Shown piece by piece: positions 6,878-12,319 of a DNA stretch of 12,319 nucleotides (the first letter of the stretch is position 1; every line of letters begins with the position of its first letter). The stretch is taken from NCBI GenBank assembly GCA_003155465.1, contig PMCR01000429.1:1147-13465 (forward strand), written 5' to 3'. Position numbers and translations under genes: made by a program. Under the pieces are notes generated by a model that searched no databases, was not told the DNA's origin, and worked only from the letters and a program-made list of their open reading frames with translations. The DNA comes from Myxococcales bacterium (GTDB taxonomy: Bacteria > Myxococcota > Polyangia > Fen-1088).

Positions 6878-7381
6878 CTATTCGACGAACAGAACCCCCA
6901 ACCGGCGTTGCGGCTCGATTTTACGCAGCCACTTGTGCAGGCGAAACTCCGTCGCACCGCCAGAGCGCGTGATGAGTACGACGCCGTCCAACGCGTAGAG
7001 CAGCGAGGCCGCCGGACCCGTCGCGTCCGGCGCGCCGAAGGCGACCAACACGCGATCAGCGCGGGCGCAAGAGTCATCCAGCGCGCGTTCCAAAGCGGCG
7101 GGCCGATCGTCCGCGTCCGGGGTGCCAGCCCGCCCGGCCGCAGATGGCGGCGACTGCGTATCAAGGATGTCCACCTGGTCGCCCAGAAGCTCGAACGCAC
7201 GGGCCAGTCGCCGTGCCGTGGGCATGACTTCGAGGCCAGCGTGCAGGGGCACGAGGCCCACCTTGGCGCAAACTTGCGCCCGGATCCGTCGCGCGGCGGC
7301 CAACGCTTCAGGATCGACGGCCCCGGCAACCCGTGACGAACTGTTTTCTGCACCTCGGGCATCCAAGATACAGCAAAGCAT
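6878..7381 (-). CDS. Degenerate BY-kinase/CpsD-like P-loop protein lacking Walker motifs
   Basis: A 167-residue soluble protein that keeps the outline of the cytoplasmic ATPase domain of bacterial tyrosine kinases (CpsD, Wzc C-terminus) but not its catalytic residues. VGLVPLHAGLEVMPTARRLA (41-60) occupies the Walker A position; where a functional P-loop reads GxGKS/T it has GLEVMPT. VDILDTQ (70-76) stands for the Walker A' VLLVDAD strand, and ADRVLVAFGAPD (108-119) for the Walker B segment, without the catalytic Asp. The C-terminus, ALDGVVLITRSGGATEFRLHKWL (130-152) then LGVLFVE, follows the family pattern of a DGV-VV strand, a helix and the final GVV strand. There is no C-terminal Tyr cluster. 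It is shorter than the usual 210-230 residues. It opens the leftward gene set and is divergent from the beta-barrel gene. The first 18 codons have low third-position GC, so the true start could be later. A regulatory, non-catalytic role is inference. Confidence 0.68.
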   Translation of the reverse strand: MLCCILDARGAENSSSRVAGAVDPEALAAARRIRAQVCAKVGLVPLHAGLEVMPTARRLARAFELLGDQVDILDTQSPPSAAGRAGTPDADDRPAALERALDDSCARADRVLVAFGAPDATGPAASLLYALDGVVLITRSGGATEFRLHKWLRKIEPQRRLGVLFVE

Positions 7382-7385
7382 AAAC

Positions 7386-7392
7386 CAGGGAG
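7386..7392 (+). promoter_or_regulatory. Strong Shine-Dalgarno-like AGGGAGG
   Basis: AGGGAGG lies 6 nt before the in-frame GTG at 7399 and would place the barrel gene's start there. Against this, the codons from 7399 to 7473 have low third-position GC, and starting at the ATG at 7474 gives a much more normal signal peptide. This motif is the main reason to keep GTG 7399 as an alternative start. Confidence 0.4.
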
Positions 7393-7473
7393 GCCGCAGT
7401 GTCGGTCAGAATTCGGTCGGTGGTTGTCGGATCGCCACGGCGGCCACGCAAGCGAAGAAAATCTGTTCTCGAC

Positions 7474-8799
7474 ATGACGCGGAGCCCGCGACGGGGTTGG
7501 CAAGTCCTTGCCTTGGCAGTTGGTATGGCGACCATGGCCCGGCAGGCCGCGGCTGGCACGCTCGACTATCAGGTGGGCGCTGGGGTCTACGTCGGATTCA
7601 CCGACAATGCGCTTGGCGTGCCGAACGGTGATCCTGGTTCGGGGAGCGATGGCCTAATTCTGGGCCGCGTGGACGGCGGCTTGGCGCTCACGCGTGAGTT
7701 CTCGGAGCACCGTCTGGCCTATGCCTTCACTGCCAGCCGGTACATGCGCCAGTCAGGTGGCGACACTCTGTCCAACTCGTTGGGCTGGGAAGCTTGGTTC
7801 CAACCGCTCGCCTCGCTACGCCTCACAACGTCCCTGGCCGCGACCCAGGGTCGCCTCACCTCGCTAGATGTGTCCTCCGCATCCGCCACGGGCGGGATGT
7901 CGTCGGGGCCCACCGGACCACGCCCCGCGGCGCCCCTGCTCTACGCCTCGGCCGACGCCAGGCAAGGCCTGAGCGCGGATCTTTCTCCGCGCTGGCGCCT
8001 GTTGCAGTCACTGGTCGCCCAGGGCTTCTGGCCGCTGGAGGCGAACACGCAGCGCCCGAGCAGCTATTCGGGCGAGCTTGGGCTGGGCCTAGAACGCAGC
8101 TACATCCGCGACGGTCTCTCGCTCAATGCGCGCGGACTGGCGATGCAAAGCAATGAGGTTAGTTCCCAGAACGTGGTGGTCCTGCCACAGCGACGCGGCA
8201 CCGTGGTCGAGGGCGATCTGGGCTGGCGACATACATGGACGCCGGTGTGGAGCGACTACCTTTCCGGCGGCGAGACGGTCGTCCAAGCCCCTGCCGGCTC
8301 GAGTGCACGCTTTCATCCAGTCGGCCGGGCCGAGCTTCTGGCACGCGGGGAGACGAGAGAGTTCAGCGTGCGGGTCGAGCGCGTCGTTACACCCAACGTC
8401 TTTGCCGGGGACATCTTCCTGAGCACGCGCGTCGTGGTCAACACCTCGGCCGGGTTCGGCCAGCTGCAGAAGCTGCAGCTGAGGGGTTTGGGCAGTTTCG
8501 ACCGGGCGTCGGCCATCGGGCGCGCGGGCGAAAACCGGGGAGGCGCGTCGGTGTGGCAGGCCCGGATGCTCATGACCTACGGGGTGACGGAACCGATCCT
8601 GGTCAGTCTGGAATATGCCTTCACCGATCAGCAGGCGAGCGCGGCCGGGAACGGTGAGGCCCCGTCCTATTTCAGTTTTCGGCGCAACCTGGTCATGTTG
8701 GGCATCGAGGTCAAGTACTCTTCCCTGCGTCCTCTACTGGGCGGCGGGGCCGCGGGAAGAGTTCGCGGGGCGGGAAATCCCGCTGAGGATCCGCGGTAA
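7474..8799 (+). CDS. Outer-membrane beta-barrel protein, candidate polysaccharide export porin
   Basis: A 441-residue exported protein. From ATG 7474 the N-terminus is a classic signal peptide: MTRSPRRGWQ (basic), VLALAVGMATM (hydrophobic), ending AAA-G at about residue 27. The mature part begins LDYQVGAGVYVGFTDNALG and consists of alternating-hydrophobicity strands with aromatic girdles and short polar loops, for example HRLAYAFTASRYMR (79-92), and near the end MLMTYGVTEPILVSLEYAFTD and SYFSFRRNLVMLGIEVKYS. This is typical of outer-membrane barrels in EPS loci, but I recognise no named subfamily with certainty. The last 20 residues (Gly/Ala/Arg/Pro-rich) follow the final strand. It heads an operon and its TAA overlaps the ATG of the next GT4 gene (TAATG). 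An in-frame GTG at 7399 is an alternative start. A role as the outer-membrane pore for the short OPX protein is inference. Confidence 0.82.
   Translation: MTRSPRRGWQVLALAVGMATMARQAAAGTLDYQVGAGVYVGFTDNALGVPNGDPGSGSDGLILGRVDGGLALTREFSEHRLAYAFTASRYMRQSGGDTLSNSLGWEAWFQPLASLRLTTSLAATQGRLTSLDVSSASATGGMSSGPTGPRPAAPLLYASADARQGLSADLSPRWRLLQSLVAQGFWPLEANTQRPSSYSGELGLGLERSYIRDGLSLNARGLAMQSNEVSSQNVVVLPQRRGTVVEGDLGWRHTWTPVWSDYLSGGETVVQAPAGSSARFHPVGRAELLARGETREFSVRVERVVTPNVFAGDIFLSTRVVVNTSAGFGQLQKLQLRGLGSFDRASAIGRAGENRGGASVWQARMLMTYGVTEPILVSLEYAFTDQQASAAGNGEAPSYFSFRRNLVMLGIEVKYSSLRPLLGGGAAGRVRGAGNPAEDPR
8461..8481. repeat. Perfect 9-bp inverted repeat inside the barrel gene
   Basis: CAGCTGCAG-AAG-CTGCAGCTG is a perfect palindrome with a 3-nt loop. 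It encodes QLQKLQL, an amphipathic strand, so alternating CAG/CTG codons explain it well enough. The 9-bp stem could still form a hairpin in the mRNA. I see no matching copy elsewhere in the window. Confidence 0.7.
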
Positions 8800-9971
8800 T
8801 GAAGATCCTGTTTCTCAGCAGCCTCTGCTCGACACCGCTGCTGCCCAACCTCAGCCCGGGCAACGCCCGCATTCTGCGCGCCCTGCGCGCCATTGCCGAC
8901 TGCCGCGTGATCATCCCGGTGCCCATGTTCCCGACCCGACTCGCCGGGTTGGCCGGCGAGATCCCGGCGGTGGAGGTGGATCAAGACGGTTCTCTCATCT
9001 TCCACCCACGCACGTTTCATATCCCTGGCGTGGCACGTTTTCTGAATGCCGCGTTCTATGTCATGTCGGTGGCATCCATGGTCCGTGCACAGGTGGAGCG
9101 ATTCCGGCCTGACATAGTTCTGGCGCCATGGGTGTTTCCCGACGGAACCGCCGCCGTGACACTGGGCCAGATGGTGGGAGTCCCGGTGGTGGTACGGGCC
9201 ATGGGCAGCGACATCAACCAGGTTGCGCACACTCCCGGGCGTCGCACACAGGTTCGCTGGACCTTGCGCCATGCGGCCCGTGTGGTGGCGGTGAGTCGCG
9301 CGCTGGGGCAGGCCATTGCCGACCTGGGCGTTCCCGACGAAAGAATCGCGGTCGTTCCCACAGGCATCGAATCCGCGCTCTTCTATCCACGCGATCGGGC
9401 GCTGGCGCGGACCACGCTGGGCCTTGCGCCAGGACCGCTGGTCTTGGTGGCTGCGCGGCTTTCCCCTGAAAAGGGCCTTGCGCACTTGCTGGCCGCCATG
9501 TCTTTGGCTGGCGAGCGCTGTCCCTTTCGCCTGCTCGTCGTCGGCGACGGGGCGCAACGCCGGGAGCTGGAACAGGAAGTACGGCGCCGAGGCCTGCGCG
9601 ACCGCGTGCGATTCGACGGGTTCCAGCCCGAGGCGCGCATGCCTATCTACTACTCGGCCGCTGACTTGTTCTGCCTGCCCAGTCTGGCCGAAGGCTGGCC
9701 CGACGTGCTCATGGAAAGTTTCGCTTGCGGCTGCCCGGCGGTGGCCTCTAGCGTGGGTGGCGTGCCTGACATCATGGCGCTGACCAGCGCCGGCCTGACC
9801 GTGCCGCCCGCCCGCCCCGATGCCTTGGCCCACGCATTGCGTGAGGCCCTGGCGCGCGACTGGGACCGGCCCGCGATCGCAAGGGCCATGGCTCCCCACA
9901 CCATCGCGGCAACCGCCCACCGCTACCTCGATGTCTGTCAAGACGCGCTTTCATACAGGGTGAAAACATGA
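8799..9971 (+). CDS. Glycosyltransferase family 4 (GT-B fold)
   Basis: A 390-residue cytoplasmic GT4 enzyme. MKILFLSSL opens the first Rossmann fold; RPDIVLAPWVFPDG (103-116) and VVVRAMGSDIN (130-140) lie on the acceptor side. The donor domain has VVPTGIESALFYP (185-197), AARLSPEKGLAHLL (218-231, with R220 and K225), LLVVGDGAQR (245-254) and the EX7E motif E298/E306 in SLAEGWPDVLMESFACGCP, then SSVGGVPDIM. The 'PWVFPDG' and 'AEGWPDVLMES' blocks point to the GT4 subgroup common in EPS clusters of Gram-negatives. The start is set by the overlap with the barrel stop and by GAGGA at 8785-8789, 9 nt upstream. It differs clearly from the GT4 at 642-1787, so the two should have different linkages. 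Donor and acceptor are unknown. Confidence 0.95.
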   Translation: MKILFLSSLCSTPLLPNLSPGNARILRALRAIADCRVIIPVPMFPTRLAGLAGEIPAVEVDQDGSLIFHPRTFHIPGVARFLNAAFYVMSVASMVRAQVERFRPDIVLAPWVFPDGTAAVTLGQMVGVPVVVRAMGSDINQVAHTPGRRTQVRWTLRHAARVVAVSRALGQAIADLGVPDERIAVVPTGIESALFYPRDRALARTTLGLAPGPLVLVAARLSPEKGLAHLLAAMSLAGERCPFRLLVVGDGAQRRELEQEVRRRGLRDRVRFDGFQPEARMPIYYSAADLFCLPSLAEGWPDVLMESFACGCPAVASSVGGVPDIMALTSAGLTVPPARPDALAHALREALARDWDRPAIARAMAPHTIAATAHRYLDVCQDALSYRVKT

Positions 9972-11107
9972 ATGGGAATCCACAACCTCGCCTCTCGCGT
10001 GCGCAGCGACCCCTGCGCGTGGCCATCGTCGGCTGCGGCAAGATCGCTGACGGCCATGTCGACGAGATCCGCAAGATGCCCGAGCAGGCCGAGACCGTGG
10101 CGGTCTGCGATCGGGAAGGCTTGATGGCCGAACAGTTGGCTGCCCGCTTCGCCATCCCGGCCCACTACGACAACTTCGAGCAGATGCTGGCGCAAGCGCG
10201 GCCGCACGTGGTCCATATCACCACGCCCCCGCAGTCGCACGCGGCACTGGCGCTGCAAGCGATGGCTGCAGGTTGCCACGTCTACGTGGAAAAGCCTTTT
10301 GCCCTCGATCGCGCGCAGGCGGCCCAGATTGTTGCGGCCGCGGAAAGCCAGGGGCGCAAGCTGACTGTGGGCTACTCCAGTCTCTTTGACCCGCCGGTTC
10401 TGCGCTTGCGCGAACTGGTGGCCGCGGGTGTCCTGGGCGAGCCTTTGCACGTGGAGAGCTTCTATGGCTACAACCTGGACGGCCCATTTGGCAAGGCGCT
10501 GCTCGCCGATCCCAGCCACTGGGTGCATGGGCTTCCGGGCAAGCTATTTCACAATATCATCGACCACATGCTGAACAAGATCATCGAGTTCGTGCCCGAC
10601 GACGTTCCGCAGGTCACCGCGATTGCGCGCGCCCTGCGCCCCGAGCGCGCCGGTGACGAGCGCGACGCAATGATGGACGAGTTGCGCGTGCTGGTGTGCG
10701 GTCGGCGGGTCACCGGGTATGGCACCTTCTCGTCGCACATCCGGCCCGCGGCTCAGTTCGTGCGTGTCTACGGAACGCGCAACATTGCGCATGTGGATCT
10801 TGCAGCCCGCACCGTCACCCTGGAAGCCAGTCCCAAGCTACCGAGCGCCATCGGTCGCCTGGTGCCACCCTTCGAGCAGGCGAGTGCCCTGGTCGGGCAG
10901 GGCCTGTCCAATATCGGCCGCTTTCTGCGCTCGGACTTTCAGTATTTCGCGGGCATGCGCCGCCTGATGTCGCTGTTCTTCGACAGCATTGTGGATGACG
11001 GGCCGGTCCCCATCGCCTACCGGGACATCTTGCGCATCTCCAATATGATGGATGAGATCTTTCGCCAAGTGGGCGCGCAAAGTCCCGTGGTGGAGGGCAT
11101 CACATGA
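9968..11107 (+). CDS. Gfo/Idh/MocA family NAD(P)-dependent oxidoreductase
   Basis: A 379-residue sugar or sugar-nucleotide oxidoreductase. The Rossmann half has VAIVGCGKIADGH (18-30) as dinucleotide-binding loop, VVHITTPPQSHAALALQAM (81-99) and the family hallmark EKPFAL (108-113). The C-terminal substrate domain carries GKLFHNIIDHMLN (191-203), whose H195/D199/H200 lie where the catalytic His-Asp region of the family is found; the canonical downstream Asp appears to be Asn203. Members in polysaccharide loci oxidise or reduce C3 or C4 of UDP-sugars, or act on inositols. The ATG overlaps the preceding stop (ATGA) and has AGGG at 9957-9960, 7 nt upstream. It is coupled in the same way to the following SDR gene, suggesting that the two act in one pathway. 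The substrate is unknown. Confidence 0.92.
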   Translation: MNGNPQPRLSRAQRPLRVAIVGCGKIADGHVDEIRKMPEQAETVAVCDREGLMAEQLAARFAIPAHYDNFEQMLAQARPHVVHITTPPQSHAALALQAMAAGCHVYVEKPFALDRAQAAQIVAAAESQGRKLTVGYSSLFDPPVLRLRELVAAGVLGEPLHVESFYGYNLDGPFGKALLADPSHWVHGLPGKLFHNIIDHMLNKIIEFVPDDVPQVTAIARALRPERAGDERDAMMDELRVLVCGRRVTGYGTFSSHIRPAAQFVRVYGTRNIAHVDLAARTVTLEASPKLPSAIGRLVPPFEQASALVGQGLSNIGRFLRSDFQYFAGMRRLMSLFFDSIVDDGPVPIAYRDILRISNMMDEIFRQVGAQSPVVEGIT

Positions 11108-12117
11108 CCACGCTGGTAACAGGAGCAACCGGATTTCTCGGCGGAGCCTTTGTCGCGCGCCTGCTTGCCCATGGCACCGAGCGCATCCGCTGCCTGGTGC
11201 GGGCAGGCTCGCGCACGACGGTGCTTGAACGGCTGGCGGCTGACCAAGATCGGCTGTCTTTGGTGCGCGGCAGCCTGGCCAGCCCAGATGCGGCCCTCGC
11301 AGCTCTCGACGATGCGGATATCGTGTACCATTTGGCCGCAGGCACGGGCGGCGCTGCCGCGGATTTGTTTCTGAGTTCCGTGGTGGCGTCGAAGAACCTC
11401 CTCGAAGCCATGCTGTGTCGGCCGCGCCTGCCCAAAGTGGTTCTGGTCAGCTCGTTCGGCGTGTACGGGACGGCCACGATGGCGCGCGGGGCGTTGGTCG
11501 ACGAATACACGCCCTTTGAGCCCGATCCCGCGCGCCGCGATCTCTACTCGCAGGCCAAGTTGCGCCAGGAGAGACTGTTCCGGGAGTACCACGAGCGGCA
11601 CGGATTCCCGCTGGTCGTCGTGCGTCCCGGCGTTATCTACGGTCCGGGCGGAACCCCCATTTCGAGCCGCGTCGGGCTGTCCGTCGCCGGCCTCTTCCTT
11701 CACCTGGGCGGGAGAAATCTGCTGCCGCTAACCTATGTCGACAACTGTGCGGAGGCGATCGTCGTCGCTGGTGAGCGGGGTGCGACCGACGCACACGCCT
11801 ACAACGTGGTCGACGACGACCTGCCCACATGCGCTGACTATCTTCGCCAGTACCAGCGTGAGGTCCGCGCCCTACGGGCCGTGGGCCTGCCCTACCCGGT
11901 CAGCCAGGCGCTATCGTGGCTGTGCGAGCGCTACCACGAACGTTCCCAGGGCCAGCTTCCCGCCTTCTTCACTCGCTACCGAACCGCGACCACCTGGGGC
12001 GGGAATCGCTTCAGCAACGCCAAGCTCAAGAGTCTGGGCTGGCAGCCCATCGTCAGCACCGACGAGGGATTGCGGCGCACGTTTGCGTTCTGTCGGAGCC
12101 TCGGGACGGTGCCCTAG
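11104..12117 (+). CDS. Extended SDR, NAD-dependent epimerase/dehydratase family
   Basis: A 337-residue nucleotide-sugar epimerase/dehydratase-type enzyme. The dinucleotide-binding motif TGATGFLG is at 6-13, HLAAG at 76-80, the catalytic Ser region VSSFGVYG at 115-122, and the YxxxK pair is Y148/K152 in YSQAK. RPGVIYGPG (174-182) is the usual substrate-domain motif, and LPLTYVDNCAEAI (207-219) the usual downstream segment. The C-terminal region (about 245-330) includes a helical SQALSWLCERY stretch that is less typical and might contact the membrane or a partner. GGAGGG at 11092-11097 and the ATGA overlap with the upstream stop fix the start. It is the last gene of the operon. Whether it epimerises, reduces or dehydrates cannot be told from the sequence; it probably works with the adjoining Gfo/Idh/MocA enzyme on one sugar nucleotide. 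Confidence 0.93.
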   Translation: MTTLVTGATGFLGGAFVARLLAHGTERIRCLVRAGSRTTVLERLAADQDRLSLVRGSLASPDAALAALDDADIVYHLAAGTGGAAADLFLSSVVASKNLLEAMLCRPRLPKVVLVSSFGVYGTATMARGALVDEYTPFEPDPARRDLYSQAKLRQERLFREYHERHGFPLVVVRPGVIYGPGGTPISSRVGLSVAGLFLHLGGRNLLPLTYVDNCAEAIVVAGERGATDAHAYNVVDDDLPTCADYLRQYQREVRALRAVGLPYPVSQALSWLCERYHERSQGQLPAFFTRYRTATTWGGNRFSNAKLKSLGWQPIVSTDEGLRRTFAFCRSLGTVP

Positions 12118-12121
12118 CGAA

Positions 12122-12145
12122 CGGATCGATCTTGGCTTCGATCCG
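12122..12145 (+). terminator. Candidate hairpin terminator after the SDR gene
   Basis: CGGATCGA and TCGATCCG form a perfect 8-bp stem around the 8-nt loop TCTTGGCT, starting 4 nt after the stop codon. No T run follows, so it is not a classic intrinsic terminator; it could be a 3'-end stabiliser or a weak or factor-aided terminator. Confidence 0.45.
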
Positions 12146-12319
12146 CGCCTGAGGCCCCAGAGACGAGAGGGGGGGCCACGGAGGCATGTTCGCCCATGGG
12201 CGGAGTGAGAGGGCGGTCGGGAGCGCCAACTGCCTCGCTGTTTCCCCGGTGCGGCCAGTTCTGCACGAACCTGGCAATAGATTTTGCTGTTACGCTAGCC
12301 GAAGTTGCGCAGTAGGCCT
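12146..12319. other. Non-coding tail of the window
   Basis: I see no supported gene. A second, weaker stem (GGCCCC at 12153-12158 with GGGGCC at 12172-12177, 13-nt loop) lies just after the first hairpin. From about 12272 on the sequence becomes less GC-rich and may hold the promoter of a gene beyond the window. TGGCAATAGATTTTGCT looks like a sigma-54 promoter, but the GG-to-GC spacing is 11 instead of the required 10. Confidence 0.35.

Noticed and set aside
7330..7385. Sigma-70 promoter for the barrel gene (TTTTCT, 17 bp, GATACA)
   Set aside because: Both boxes match the consensus poorly. The lower GC of the patch is suggestive but not enough.
8667..9941. 424-residue minus-strand open frame
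   Set aside because: It is antisense to a GT4 gene with intact EX7E and donor-binding motifs. Its composition is low complexity.
12271..12289. Sigma-54 promoter-like TGGCA...TTGCT
   Set aside because: The GG and GC elements are 11 bp apart instead of 10, a spacing that sigma-54 promoters rarely tolerate, and no downstream gene is visible.

Overview
This 12.3 kb window is a surface-polysaccharide (exopolysaccharide, capsule or O-antigen type) biosynthesis and export locus from a high-GC Gram-negative bacterium. The Gram-negative call rests on an outer-membrane polysaccharide export (OPX/Wza-type) lipoprotein and a predicted outer-membrane beta-barrel. The GC-rich sequence, the short OPX protein and the separate beta-barrel recall deltaproteobacterial/myxobacterial-type loci, but I cannot fix the lineage from the sequence. 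I see no RNA genes, insertion sequences, CRISPR arrays or integration sites.

Layout from left to right. (1) 1-1787, plus strand: the C-terminal part of a membrane GT2 glycosyltransferase, translationally coupled to a GT4 glycosyltransferase. (2) 1763-3139, minus strand: an O-antigen ligase/polymerase-like multipass membrane protein whose 3' end overlaps the GT4 gene by 25 bp. (3) About 3155-3778, plus strand: a short OPX lipoprotein, divergent from the polymerase gene with almost no intergenic space. (4) 7381-3837, minus strand: three genes read leftward. These are a degenerate BY-kinase-like protein that has lost its Walker motifs, a divergent polysaccharide deacetylase-like protein, and a fusion of a formyltransferase-like domain with a beta-propeller-like domain of the GINT1 N-terminal type. 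(5) 7474-12117, plus strand: a tightly coupled operon of an outer-membrane beta-barrel, a second GT4 glycosyltransferase, a Gfo/Idh/MocA oxidoreductase and an extended SDR sugar-nucleotide epimerase/dehydratase. It is followed by a perfect 8-bp hairpin just after the last stop.

How the parts may fit together (inference). The oxidoreductase and the SDR would make or modify a nucleotide-linked sugar. The GT2 and two GT4 enzymes would build a repeat unit. The Wzy/WaaL-like protein would polymerise or ligate it in the periplasm. The deacetylase-like and formyltransferase/propeller proteins would modify or further glycosylate it. The short OPX protein and the beta-barrel would carry it across the outer membrane. 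No flippase (Wzx), initiating phosphoglycosyltransferase, Wzc-type co-polymerase or intact tyrosine kinase lies in the window, so these must be outside it or replaced. The most interesting points are the possible class-3 OPX plus separate beta-barrel porin pair, the Walker-less kinase relative divergent from that barrel, and the formyltransferase-propeller fusion.
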